Of a stretch of DNA of 64,000 nucleotides, positions 25,384 to 37,057 are shown piece after piece (the first letter of the stretch is position 1; each line of letters starts with the position of its first letter). A program made the translations under genes and the position numbers. The notes beneath the pieces were generated by a model. It ran no database searches, had not been told where the DNA came from, and was given only the letters and a program-made list of their open reading frames with translations. The DNA is taken from NCBI GenBank assembly GCA_905182995.1, contig CAJJDP010000024.1, forward strand, positions 617,785-681,784, given 5' to 3'. Origin of the DNA: Paramecium octaurelia (lineage: Eukaryota; Ciliophora; Oligohymenophorea; Peniculida; Parameciidae).

Positions 25384-26052
25384 AAATTAAAAATTAATTT
25401 TATAAAAAAACTCATTATCAATTCATTATAAGAAAGAAAGATCACGGAATTTTAGAGGGTAAATATGTTGAATATTTAGGTTTTTCATTAACTTATATAA
25501 AGCATAATATTATTTATATGCCTTTTCTCACTATTTAACTCAAGAGTTCTCAATAAATGGACTATTATTCAACTATTCTTCAAATTAACTTTCTCAAAAT
25601 AGTGTGGTTTTCATAAGTTCTAAACCCAACACTGAAGCAATTAAGTTCTATATATTCTTTTTATTATATATGTTTTAAGTTATAAAAATAAAATCATAAG
25701 TATCCAACATACGTTAATTAACTAACTTATTATAATTGTTCTCATTTACTTCTGCTATTATACTAATAGGATCAATGTTCAATCAAACAAATCAATACAA
25801 TCACTAAAGTGAAATTCTTAATTTGAATGAATAGATCATTTTATTAGTTATAGTTGAACTTATAATTCAAATTTGGTGTTATTTCTTTATTAAGTTTGTG
25901 ATGAAAATGAGCAAATGAGCAAAGCCGATCAGTTGAATGTTTTTCCGATCAGAATAGTTGTATTATGAAATTAATTAGTTTTAAGTATTATTATTAATTC
26001 CCACCCCCCACCTGATGTTCATTTCGTGTTTTATTTAAATATCATTAATAAA
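25384..26052. other. Intergenic region between divergent genes
   Basis: About 670 bases separate the starts of RRP12 (minus) and the B-box gene (plus), unusually long for this window. It is AT-rich with one short C-run (ccacccccca) at about 26004-26013. No frame that I could connect to a start was found, and no RNA gene. It presumably holds two promoters. Confidence 0.5.
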
Positions 26053-27352
26053 ATGTCAGAGGATATTAAGACTAGAGCAATTAATTATTTGAATTGCACT
26101 CTGGGAGATATGCATGAAGGAGAGCAACTAAATTTTGTTTGTCTAGATACCACTTGCAAAGAAATGGGTCTTATCTGTCCAGTTTGTAGATCATAAAAAC
26201 ATGCAAAACATAAAGTGATTCCATTAAAGATATTCCTTGCAGATATTTCGAATAATGTTAATGGAAAGTAGAATCAAAATTCGATTGATCAATTATTGAC
26301 TTAGATAGATCAAGTGCGTACCAAATTATTATCAAGTCTTAAGGACACTGTGCAAAAAATGGTTTTGTATATTATTTATACTACTATAAGATAAATAAAA
26401 CTACTGGAAGATTAAATCAATTTAAGTCACAAGAACACGAGACAAAGATTGTTGGAATAAAATTAAACATAAATGAATTTTCCATAAATATTTTAGTAAA
26501 TACTCAATAGTCAATACAAGAATGTGGATCAACTCAAATAGGATGTGAGAAAGATTATAGATAATGTTAGTTAATTGTAGGCTGGAAAGATTGAGATTGA
26601 CTTCAAACCTTAGAGATTATTTGATTAATATTAAAAAGCTGTAATCTAATTCATACTAAATATTGTAGTCTTAAGAGGCAATTGCTCAATTTAATCATTT
26701 ACTTACGTAATTCAAATAATCAACTTCCAAAATTTCTAAGCCTATTGAAAAATTCACTCAACCATTGTAAGCCCAAAATTCACCAAATTTCACATTCAGC
26801 ACTGTTCTTAAATCTCCATCGATTACAATAACAGAACAAAAGAATGCTCATCAAACTGCTAATCAGAATAGTGAAAATAGATTCATTTTGATTGAACCTC
26901 AAATTCTGGAGTCTTGTAAAATAGCCATCAAGATTACACATTTAACTAATTTCATTGGCATAGGTATAGCTTATAAAAATGTACTTTCCTTGAAGAAGTA
27001 AAAAAGTATTATAACATTTAAGTATGAAATTTGATCATTAAAATTTGGGACATGGTTCTTATATGATTTCCTCAAACGCACACACCTGGTCTCACTCTAA
27101 AAAAGAAGAGAATATGGTCTAGAAATCATTCACTTTTACAACGGGTGATATTATTATTGTGGATGTCAGTTTAGAAAATAAGGTAAATCTTGTTCTCAAA
27201 TTTAGACACTCAAATTTACATGCAAAAATAAACCAAATGATACTTAAGCTATAGTGTTGACCTTTGATAACCCAGACAATGATGATATTCATTTCTGCAT
27301 CAATATGTGCTCTTCTGGAGAGAAAGTGGAAATCTTAGATGATTGGGAATGA
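26053..27352 (+). CDS. B-box zinc-binding protein with SPRY-like C-terminus
   Basis: Near residues 26-60 the protein has a B-box-like zinc-binding pattern with Cys/His spacing: FVCLDTTCKEMGLICPVCRS followed by KHAKHK. A long coiled-coil region follows, as in TRIM proteins. The C-terminal part contains IGIAYKNVLS, HGSYMISSNAHTWSHS, FTTGDIIIVDVSLEN and CINMCSSGEKVEILDDWE, which fit the beta-strand pattern of a SPRY/B30.2-like domain. No RING finger precedes the B-box, so ubiquitin-ligase activity is not implied. Several short introns are needed, for example near 26360-26395, 26700-26730 and 26990-27040. B-box is well supported; SPRY is likely. Confidence 0.7.
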
Positions 27353-27398
27353 TTGTAATCTAAAACAAAAATTTATATATATTAAATATTAATTCAAT

Positions 27399-29561
27399 AT
27401 GTAATAATAAAAAGAATATATTCCAATAGTTCTGATTGACGACAAGATTAAATAGTAGAGAATCGAAACAGAATTTACAGAAGAGAAGTATTGACATATT
27501 TTAATATTTTTCTATTTAGACTACCATTAATCGAATCCGTAATTAAAACAAGCAAAACAAGCACTCATCTGCTAAATTCCAGAACCTCATCTAATAAATA
27601 TATTATTCCAACTGGTATCAAGCCTATTGTTTTCCCCAACATTCTCTAAAAAACCAAAGAAGATATGATTAAATTGAGGAAATATCAATTAGCCTAATTG
27701 CACTTTGATGGTGATTAACACCAAAATGCTGCTATTTTGAAAACAGAAAACAGACCTAAGAAAACTGAAAGGGATAAATCGAGCCAAAAAATGTATACTT
27801 AAGTTACAAAAAATTCATACAACAAGCCAATAATAACTGAACTCACCACTCTCGCCAGAGACAATTATAGTGCTTCACCAAGGTCAGACTCCTTCAAATT
27901 TAGAAGTTTAAGTCCAGAAATTGAAAGCTAATTATGGTAGGTGAACAACAAAGTAAATCGGATTAATAAGGCATATGAAATACAAAAAGAAATCCATCAT
28001 CTAGAACGATTTAAGACTCAGTGGAAAACAGATGTAATACAATAAAACTTATCATAAAAAATTGTGCAAGTAGGTTTAAATACAAAAAAGGGTCTAAGAC
28101 CTATATTCATCTTAATTTATTTACCACATCAGAATATTCATTTGAGAAGTTCCCAAACTGAAGTCAAATCAATGTAATTATAATTCATGTATATTCAGAA
28201 CAAATGAAGTTGAATTAAGTGTGTTTCCTTATTTCGTCCCTGTCTATGAGAAAATAATTAATGAAAAGGAAATTCAAGAAAATTATAAGGAATGGTTCTC
28301 GTATTTTCTTGACATCCTACATTACAGAAGTTACATTCCCTCTGCCAAGACATTCACTTTGGACAGTATTGAAATTTCAGCATTAACTTAAATCCCACAG
28401 TACGAGAAGTTTCTATACATCCAATTATAAGTTATGATTTACTTTAAATTAGGGCTAATTCGATTTTTGGAGTATTATGAAATCAAAATTGAATCTTTCG
28501 GGAGAATTTTAAGTCGACAAATATCCAAAATTAGCAACTAAACTATTAGATCTTAGAAGCAAAGATGAGGTCAGCAGATTTTTTTGTAAAAGAGAAAATT
28601 TGTTGCCATTTTATTTTCGATAAGTTTAGATGGGAAGTCAAACCTCCATACCCTCTCAATATTATATTGAAATCGAAAATAATATTAGGGAACCTGATGA
28701 TGAGATGTTTGAATAATCTATCATTTAAATGAACGAAAAAGAATAAGATACTTACTTAAAAGTATTGTAACAATACATCCATTCAAATAAATCGAAATAT
28801 TCTAAGAAATTAAAGAATCTAGAAGAGAATATGAGACTGCGATTAAAGAAGATCAAAGCAATGAGGAGATAATCTATTTAAGTCAGACTGAAAACTGTAC
28901 TTTTATATAATTATATTAAAAGAAACATTTTCTTAGACCTCAAGAAGAAGAGCATTTTGAAAGGAAACTATTATATGAGGATGAAAAATCAATAGAAGAA
29001 ATCTAAGAGGATGCGTATGATCATATTTTACCTTAAAATACACATATTTTTAAGAAGAAATCTAAACAGATTACATCAGTAGAGGATCCCTTTTAATCTT
29101 TTAGTGCGAAGGATAATCAAAAATTTAAGGAAATCTTACAATTGATAAATGTCGAGAAAATAGTGTTAGAGAAGAACTTATCAAGACAAGATGTTTATCA
29201 TTACCTGTCACTTTTTAAGGCTTTGATGGATTCAGATACTCCTTAAAGAATTAAGGATGTAAAATATCCAACTCTATTTATTTCACTGGATTAGTTGCGC
29301 AGAGGTGTTCCATTTATCGCATTATATAAGAATAAGGTTAACACCAAGAAACTGGCAGAAGTGTACAGTAGAAAATACAATTATTGCGAATTCATGGAAT
29401 TTTTGGATATATTCACTACGGATTACAAGGTCACTGAGTAGGAATTGTAGGAGGTGGAATAGGAAATAATATATTCTTAATAGAAGCCAAATCAAGGAAC
29501 ATCTTCTGTTTTATAGAAATAGGCATCTGTAATTTTGGGAACAGAGAATCAAAAAAAATGA
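27399..29561 (+). CDS. Large conserved-looking protein of unknown function
   Basis: The gene begins 46 bases after the previous stop with MQQQKEYIPIVLIDDKIKQQ and ends at TGA 29559-29561. Several introns are needed (one of about 30 nt near 27490, others near 27930, 28060, 28200 and 28505). Two parts look folded: residues around 28240-28640 (YEKFLYIQLQVMIYFKLGLI) and the C-terminal region near 29110-29420 (RQDVYHYLSLFKALMDSDTP, GVPFIALYKNKVNTKKLAEV). The remainder is polar. I do not recognise a family or any catalytic motif. It converges with the kinase gene, 69 bases between stops. Confidence 0.65.
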
Positions 29562-29630
29562 AGTATATTTTGATATAGCTGTTCATTAATTTTTAATAAC
29601 ACCAATAAAATAAATAAAGATTTATTAATA

Positions 29631-31294
29631 TCATTAAGTGAATTTATTTTATTAAGCTGGCGTTTGCTTTCGTTGGTTGTTGATTGAATACTTATTGATT
29701 TCATGAATCTAACAAATTTCTTCCTAAATAACTTCGAAATCTTAGTGATCTTCTTCGATTGCAATTTTGCATGGGTTTTGTACTTGTAAGGAATTTGATT
29801 GAGTTCTTTAAGGTGTTACATCTAAGGGTGGATTATATAAAATACTTGATGATCCGGATAAAGAAAGATTTGAAATAGATTGGTTTAGCAGTTAATTCAT
29901 TATTGGACTCCTTGCAAAGATGTCAGGGTAGTGCTGAAATTATGGAATCACGTTGGTTGGCATATATAATTAAGGAGGACTCATTTAATAGACAGGAGCG
30001 AAACACTTTATAAACCAAGGATGGCAAAGTGCTTATTTGGCAGTGTACCTAGTTTGCGGATTGGGAGATAACATAATCATTAATAGCTGTAAAGCTAGAG
30101 TTAATCTAAATTTTACCTTCAGGACTAATCTTTTGTTATAAATTATTGATTGTGTAATCTATTTCACAATTATAATTTTTGATGACAAGTTCATTTTTTG
30201 ATTTAGTTTGAAATGGAGATTGTCCACTCAACCTTATATTTGTAAATCTTCACTTACATTATAAACATTAAAATTCCTGCACTGAACACATCGACTTTGT
30301 AATCATAATTTTTCTCTTATAATATCTCAGGTGCTACGTATCCTGGAGTTCCACATCGTTTGAATAAATATTTGCCTTCTGGATTGTAATAATCAGCCAA
30401 TCCAAAATCTGCTATATACACATCAGATGCATTGAGTGGTGAACGAAGGATTAAATTTTCTGGCTTATTTTTTATATTATGATGTTGTACTTTTATGTCT
30501 CTATGTATAATGCCTTAAGAATGCAAATAATCTAACGAGTTTAGTAGGTTATGCATTAACAACGCTACTTGAATTTCGTTAAACCCCTAGGGTTAATTTC
30601 GAAGATACTGAAATAATTCCCCTCCTTCCAAATAATCTGTTACTAACCATATATGATGTTCAGTTTCATAAACTTCATATAATCTAATGATCCCTTAGAA
30701 TTATATTTTTCGCATGATGCTGATCTCTAATTTTAAAGCATCCTAATATATTTGAAACTATAAATATTACTCTTTCGAGAGTGAGGTTTTTGAAGCTTTT
30801 CTTCTCGAAGGACTTGACAGCGTATGCAAAATTATCCCTACCGATTGCCTTGTAGACCTAAGAATTGAAAACAAATAGATTACTTTGGCAAAATTTCCTT
30901 AACCTTATATTTTCAATAGTTTATAATCTTCGTTAAAAGATCTTTAAATAGCATATTTCTTGATCAACTGAAACCATAATTAGTATTCTTATTCATTAGT
31001 AGTAAATTCGATTTATTTTTTATTTCTGCTTAATCTAAAAGTAAATGGCTAGTTAGTTTATTCTAGAATAATATTATTGAGATCAATGTGTCTTTTGTAA
31101 GCAGTGTCCACCTCTACCAAATATTCATTAGAGATGAAAAACTTCCCTTTTTTAATTGATTACGAATTTGTTTTTTTGATTGTCAATATGCTTGATATTT
31201 GATATAATTTAAAGTCAGGCTTAGTTTTTTACCATAACGGTTTGTTGGGCTCATCAAATAATGAAACAAAGTTTTTGTTGCTCTCTTTATTCAT
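29631..31294 (-). CDS. Protein kinase with N-terminal PH-like region (CAMK-like)
   Basis: A Ser/Thr kinase with all key motifs: glycine loop QGQGNFAK, VAIK-type lysine in [10 protein letters not shown], the αC region EISIMRKI, catalytic loop HRDIKPENLIL (interrupted by a 27-nt intron after HRDIK), DFGLADYY for magnesium binding, [12 protein letters not shown] in the activation segment, and RYTAKQALCHPWF in subdomain XI. The first ~130 residues ([45 protein letters not shown]) read as a PH-like domain, common in Paramecium kinases of the CAMK/CDPK type. No EF hands follow the kinase domain. The 3' tail of about 120 residues is polar. Start ATG 31294, stop TGA 29631-29633. Confidence 0.88.
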
Positions 31295-31589
31295 TAAAAA
31301 AATAATAATGAAAGGATTTATTAATAAAAATAAAATGATATTAAGTTATATGATATCACTGATATAATATGACATCACCATTCTCTCGATCTTTTCACCA
31401 ACTTTCATTCTAATTTTTATTTATAATCATAAAAAATATGAAATATCAATAAAACAATTTTCAACATACTTTTTTGGGTTATCTATGATAAACAATTTTA
31501 AATTTATCAACAATTACAAGTGAGCTTAACAGATCCCCATAAATCCACAGTTCAATCTAGATTTCAGAACATATAATTAATTTTATAAT

Positions 31590-32300
31590 CAAATAATTTA
31601 CTGACAATCTCCGATTTCCATATTCATTCCAAAACATTCCTGCTTCTTGTTTGCCCACATCACCCTGCAGATTCTCTCATTAAGTTCGAAAATCACTCAA
31701 ATGTGAAATAATCTCCCCTGCCAATTAAAACTAAAAGGAAATGGAGGTCCTAATTATCAGATGTCAGGAAAGCTATTATTAGGTTAAATTTCTAGTTCAT
31801 ATTTATGTTCTTTCAAATTCATCCAACAATTACACTGCTTGACCGAAATCTCAAATCCGTCATTGTATATTGTGTATTTTAAGAAAGATTAAATGATTGA
31901 AGCTCTTTTTGAAACAGCCCTCTCATAATTATTAATTATTGATATTTAAGTGGAATTATATAATTATTTATTTATTAAGGTTTCTATTAATATCTCCTTG
32001 TTTTGTTAATCCCAAGAATTAATCATTTACTATCCCTAATTGAGTCTTACTTGATTCTAACAACACCTTGGATTTGTCTAAATTTTTATATTATGTGATC
32101 TTCCAGCAATTATACTAATTGTATCTTATAAACCTAATTGCCATTAAAATACATTATTGAATACACATTTTTATACTATTAGTAACAAAAAGGATAGAAC
32201 AAATCTTGATGCAAATTTATACTAAAACAATCAATAAAATTGGATGTTACCTAAAAAAGAAAACGCAAATCCTTAGATTTCCCATTTTAAATTCTATTAG
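31590..32300 (-). pseudogene. Probable pseudogene interrupted by in-frame TGA
   Basis: The minus strand shows a good frame near 31600-31930 (SVKQCNCWMNLKEHKYELEI, PPFPFSFNWQGRLF, ERICRVMWANKKQECFGMNM) interrupted by two TGA codons at positions where TGG (Trp) would continue the protein: after FPDI and after GRLFHI. The piece upstream (YNCWKITQYKNLDKSKVLLE near 31990-32120) is in another frame. A possible start MGNLRICVFF lies near 32290. I found no introns that remove the stops, so I read this as a host gene in decay, perhaps one copy of a duplicated pair. The family is not recognised. The 31295-31589 stretch holds nothing I can identify. Confidence 0.45.
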
Positions 32301-32399
32301 AAATATGAAAATATGAACATTATATAGATTATCAAAATGTAATAAATAGAAAAATATTATCCCTTTAATAAGCGCTAACAATGAAAATAGTTATCCATT

Positions 32400-32472
32400 G
32401 ATCGCGTGGTGTAGGGGTTATCACGCGTCCCTAACAAGGACGAGGCCGCCAGTTCGAGACTGGCCGTGATCA
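32400..32472 (+). tRNA. tRNA-Val (anticodon AAC)
   Basis: A 73-nt cloverleaf folds completely. The 7-bp acceptor pairs GATCGCG with CGTGATC (one G-T pair). A D arm begins GTGTAGGGGTT, the anticodon stem CGTCC/GGACG closes the loop CTAACAA with anticodon AAC, and the T arm is GCCAG-TTCGAGA-CTGGC. The discriminator base is A and no CCA is encoded. There is no intron. A T-run six or more bases long begins at 32475, a normal RNA polymerase III stop. AAC reads valine GTT (and GTC after A34-to-inosine editing). Confidence 0.95.
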
Positions 32473-32482
32473 TGTTTTTTCA
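32473..32482 (+). terminator. Pol III T-run after tRNA-Val
   Basis: A run of T residues starts three bases after the mature 3' end of tRNA-Val, the expected termination signal for RNA polymerase III. In such T-rich DNA the signal is weak evidence on its own. Confidence 0.55.
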
Positions 32483-32748
32483 TTTTTTGTATTAAAATTA
32501 ATTCATTTCAAATAAATCAATATAGAAATAATAAAACACATAAAAAACTTACATATAATTAATAATTATTTAATACATTTTAAGCTAATATCAGCTGATA
32601 TTTATAATTCATTTAATTCAATTCAATGAAAACAATCAAACTATTGCGAAATATAATCATTCATATATTTTTTGATCATTCTTTCGAAACTACAAATAAA
32701 GGGTATCGTTTCTATATATTGTATTTATTAATTTTTGTAAAAATCAAT

Positions 32749-33216
32749 TCATTTTTTCTTTTGAAATGGCTCAAAAATATCTGTAATTTTTTCTATAAAT
32801 AGAGGGTTATCTAATGGCTCTCCGTGAACATAAAATGGATTTCTTTTGATAATTTCCAAATAGTTTGTGTACACCTCCTTAAGAGTTTCTGAATAATCAG
32901 TTTAATCAGAAATGTTTGAGAGTAAGATAATTTTCACACCTGAACACATTTCATAAATGGTGAACTTGAAATAGCTGGTTAAGAAGTATCTGAAATTAGT
33001 TATTGGTTCACTTGAAAAGGCTTAACTAAATCCTTTCAAACCTTCACTTACACCATATATATTTTGTATTCTATTTTGCTTCAAAAGATCTTGAATCTCT
33101 GATTTTGTATTGACCATTCCTTTAGCGAAATTCCAATAGAACACAAGATTCTTATATCCTTGAAATATAATCAATTCAAATAAGTTGTCCTAATCTATAT
33201 ATTTTGTATTTAGCAT
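32749..33216 (-). CDS. TRAPPC1: TRAPP complex subunit, Bet5/TRAPPC1
   Basis: Bet5/TRAPPC1 is a longin-fold core subunit of the TRAPP tethering complex that activates Rab1/Ypt1 in ER-to-Golgi transport. The frame is 155 codons without required introns, close to the family length (about 145-160). Typical features are the beta-strand FELIIFQGYKNLVFYWNF, FRYFLTSYFKFTIYEMCSG (the family pattern ...TxxYKLHYYET.SG), KIILLSNIS, and the C-terminal helix YTNYLEIIKRNPFYVHGEPL, which matches the TRAPPC1 end pattern with NP-x-Y and a Gly-Glu-Pro turn. Start ATG 33216, stop TGA 32749-32751. Confidence 0.85.
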
Positions 33217-33568
33217 TTTGGTAATTTATAATAATACAATAATTTTTTTTTCTTTTATGTACTGCCTAAGCACTCATTATTTGTAAAATATTTTCTTATC
33301 CTTTAACAAAAAAGTAATTTGTCGCTTAAATATAATTTAATAAGTATTTTGATGTCGAATCTAATCTAAGAACACTTAAGAAATTTTAATGTTATTATGT
33401 CATTCATAGAGTTCTAATTTTTACAATAACATTTTATTCATCCTCGATACTTCTACTTCTATTTTATATACAGAAACTTTAATTATATTATGGATAGTTT
33501 TAAACATCTATCATAATCTATTTAAGTAATTACAATGTGAATAAACCTTTAAAAATAAATAATAAAAT
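33217..33568. other. Intergenic stretch
   Basis: 352 AT-rich bases between TBP (stop side) and TRAPPC1 (start side), both on the minus strand. No coding frame, RNA gene or repeat was identified; the TRAPPC1 promoter must lie here. Confidence 0.5.
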
Positions 33569-34217
33569 TCAATATTCTAGATCTCTTTTTTTAAATTAAT
33601 CCAAAATTGGCAATATAAACTTAAAAACATTATTTAAATCTTCTGTCTTTTTTCCTCCTGTGATTACACATCTACCACTAACAAAAATTAGTAAAGTTAT
33701 TTTCTTTTGGTCTGTAATTTTCCTAAATATTAATCCAGGGAAGATTTCAGGTTCATATTAGACGACTGATCGATACTATTAATCTTTAGTAAATTCATCT
33801 AATTTGATTGGCTTTCTGAAATCGAAGCTTGCAACAATGTTCTGTATTGTAAAGTTTTTGAACACAACAGGGAAACCTAATTTGTTAATAATCTTTGCAT
33901 ATTTTCTAGCCGCAATCAAAGATTAATCTTCTGATTTTGCTCCTGTGCAAACCATTTTTCCAGATTAAAATATTAGAGCAGTTGTACTTGGATTACTTAA
34001 TCGCATAATCACAGCTGAAAATCGCTTGGGATCTACATTAATTACAAAGAGTACTGTATTCGGCCATTCTTGCCCCATTAGAAATGACTACTAAGTTTAA
34101 TTCTGTTCCCAGATCGACAGTAGATACAACATTTTAGATTTTTGGAGGATGAGTACTACGTATCAATTCTTCCAATCTCTCATTGATTTCTGGCATCGCT
34201 TACAATTCATTTTTCAT
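33569..34217 (-). CDS. TBP: TATA-box-binding protein
   Basis: TBP nucleates transcription by all three nuclear RNA polymerases. Both halves of the saddle are visible. In repeat one: [57 protein letters not shown]. In repeat two: [35 protein letters not shown] and [17 protein letters not shown] 22-nt intron (GT...TAG) near 34038-34059 falls exactly between AEY and NPKRF. Only a short N-terminal extension ([19 protein letters not shown]) precedes the core, and about ten residues follow it. Total near 205-210 residues, normal for TBP with a short N-terminus. Confidence 0.96.
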
Positions 34218-34305
34218 CAAATATATAAAAATATATAAACTTATTTTGCTTAATTAAGACTTATACTAAGTAATTAGAATTATTAATCTTAAATATCATG
34301 TATAA

Positions 34306-35638
34306 TCAAGAAACCTAATAATCTTAAGCCTAATTCGTTCTTACAGAATTTGTTACTTACCTCACTTAGCTAGTAGTTTATTTAACAGAAACAAATTTAA
34401 ATCCTTTTCCACTCTTGATTGCTTCATTTTAAGCTTCTGACATTTGTATTTCATCCTGCACTTCAGTCAATCTAGAATTCAATTGCATCACTTTTTATCT
34501 GAGTTGTTATAATTATTAATCATATTCTCGTGTAGCCTCTGTGGCTGGATCATGTTAATACATAAGATCATTTAGTTTATTTCTCAATATTACTACAGAA
34601 TTCATTTTCATTCTTTAAATGTGTTCTAAGTGTCCAACCTCCAATTGTAATTACTCAATCTAAAATTAATAATGTACTCTTTACTTTTTGAGTGTCTTCT
34701 GATTTCGTAGGCAAATCCTTTTTCAACTTTTTCTAATTAATCTTCTCCCACAATTAATACATTTGTTATTCTAATTGATAAACCTGATGCCTCCAATATA
34801 ATTCAATTTCTTCTTAACTATATTAAGAATTGCCGTCTTTGGTTATTACTTTATACTAGACAGTTTACAAAAATGAAGGAATAAAATTTTGATTTTAATA
34901 TTAAGTAGTTATTGAATAAGCTTGTTTCAAGGCCTCATATTATTCTAATTACTCTTAGTATTAGGCTTGCAATTAAGAATAAGCTAAGTTGTTGTATTGA
35001 ATTTCTTCAGATTATTTATAGTATTTCTCAGCCCATTCTTTCTATTTCAATAACAATTCCTGCTATATTAACTGAGATTGTTAAAGTTATTAATTCAATT
35101 ATTAAGTATTTATGTTAGTTTGAAGTATTTAGGCCTATTAAATTTGAGGTTGCACTTGATATTACTATTAAATTGGTGGTTGATAAATAGCCTATTAGAT
35201 TACATTTGATTAGGTGTTGATGGTCATAGGAGATTATTGTAGTTGAATAGGAGCTTGCTATACAATCACTGGAGATTGTTGAACCAATATTGGGGACTTC
35301 TATTAAATGATGGGGGGTGTATTGATTATTTAAGAAGTTATTGGCATCACTCTTGGAGGAGTTATTGCTTATTGTTATCTGAGTTACATTGGTGAAATAG
35401 CGACACCTTCGATCACCTTTCGAGAGACTATTCTCTCAGGAGAAGTGTACACAACTAATTATTTTTTAAATTTAATACCTCTCCCTCGAATTTGTTATCC
35501 AGTCATTGCATGTGATGACTAAACGAAATTAGATTCTGTTTACGAAGTATGCTCTCCTGATTGACATAATGGACACTAAGGTTCATATTAATCAGAGTAA
35601 TAAGTCATTACTCCAACTGGTTATGGTGGCAATTACAT
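34306..35638 (-). CDS. Gln/Pro-rich coiled-coil protein
   Basis: Begins MQLPPQPVGVMTYYSDQYEP and contains one CPLC motif (PQCPLCQSGEHTSQTESN) near residue 20 that could be half of a metal site. The middle is a Gln/Pro/Ile-rich low-complexity region (VQQSPVIVQQAPIQLQQSPM) in which most Gln are TAA/TAG codons, so it would be unreadable in the standard code. The C-terminal half is a coiled coil (RQKVMQLNSRLTEVQDEIQM). Introns of about 24 nt near 35460 and 25 nt near 34675 fit. Stop TGA 34306-34308. Function unknown; a scaffold role is only a guess. Confidence 0.75.
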
Positions 35639-35812
35639 AAATTTATTTATGAATAAAGGAAATAAATTTTATCTTAGTTATTTTTAAATTAATTTTTCTC
35701 TATATTTATTAATAAAATTTAGTCATTTAAATGTCTTATTGTTGATTATTAAACAAGAATTTCACTACTTTTAATCAGCATATAATTATATTAATATTAA
35801 TATTATTATATA

Positions 35813-36826
35813 ATGCTTGGGTAGTTTCATTCCAAATATGAAATTGATGATTTATTTAGAAAAATCATTGAAGATAAGTATGAACTCATGTAACGCACAA
35901 AAGCTGATAATCCTAATTTACTTTTACCTAAAGATTTTAGTAAATTCATTACAGAAAGACTATTCATGGATTTCTTACTCACTATATATGATTATTGTGT
36001 AGAACTCCACAAATTAGAAAAGAAATAAGCCATTTTAGATCAATAAAGTAAGGAAAGAACTGGAGTAGCTCCAAAATTATTATCATCTGAAACAGATAAA
36101 ATTAATTAAAAATTAAAGGAGATATCTGAAATCTATTCTCAAATACTTTTAAAAAAAGGCACATACAACATCATAATCAAAGACCAGAAATTCTTTGAGA
36201 CCTTGATTTATTTTATTACATAAGTAAAATAATCATAATTACTTAGGTATTGAAAGAAGTCTTTGACAAGAGTGATTTCAAATACGTAGAGGAAGAAATT
36301 AATAGGATATTCAGAACCAACCCATTCAATCTGTTAAAAAGAAGAAATATAAATGAAAAAATAGAATAAAAACATTATGGAGCAAGAGACTATAAAGTTA
36401 TCAAGCAAGATTTCAACCCAGATGATGATTTATCTAAGAATGAGTTGATTTAAAGAATTTTAACCAGGAGGGGCATGCCGAAAGTAATTTAAATTAAAAT
36501 CATAGAGCATAGACAGAGAGATGATGGTTGAAAAGTCAAATCTAAAGCCTTTCTTTATAAAATCAACCAGATGTGCTGCCATTAATGCCAGATCTCCTTT
36601 GATTGCCATTATGTTTCCTTCAATTAAAGAGAGATTATTTCAAATGGAAAACGAAAGAAAATAAATGACTTCCAGATTTACCTAAAAGTAAAGACCCGTT
36701 AAGGATTAAGTGGAGTTTTGGATTTAAGATTTAGAAAATAGGTAAGCAAGAATGAAGAGTTCTCATGAAGACACTCATGAGAAATCAAAATTTAATCACA
36801 AGGGATCATAATCATTCTGCTAATGA
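35813..36826 (+). CDS. Hypothetical protein of about 320 residues
   Basis: From ATG 35813 (MLGQFHSKYEIDDLFRKIIE) to TGA 36824-36826 with two clean introns: 23 nt near 36223-36245 and about 22 nt near 36484-36505. The protein is mostly helical and charged (TERLFMDFLLTIYDYCVELH, KDQKFFETLIYFITQVLKEV) with a compact block SPLIAIMFPSIKERLFQMEN near residue 235. This helical, medium-length style is common among ciliary proteins, but I do not recognise a family. Divergent from the Gln/Pro-rich gene, 174 bases between starts. Confidence 0.7.
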
Positions 36827-37057
36827 AATATATTAATTACTAACAAATTTACAATTGAATTTATCACTGTAAATACTCTATTAAACTCTCATTTATTGTT
36901 ATTAAATCTAAGATATCTATCTTAAAAAGATTAAGGGATAGAATTATTAAACATGAATGATTTTAATTAATTATAAATAGAAAAGAAGTAAATCAAAATT
37001 TATAATTGAAATTAATCTATGTAAATAAAAAATTTGTAATAAAATAATGTTATATTT

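Noticed and set aside
31590-32300. Selenocysteine read-through of the in-frame TGAs
   Set aside because: There are two TGAs at Trp-like positions, no redox-type context and the reading frame also changes upstream; gene decay is simpler.
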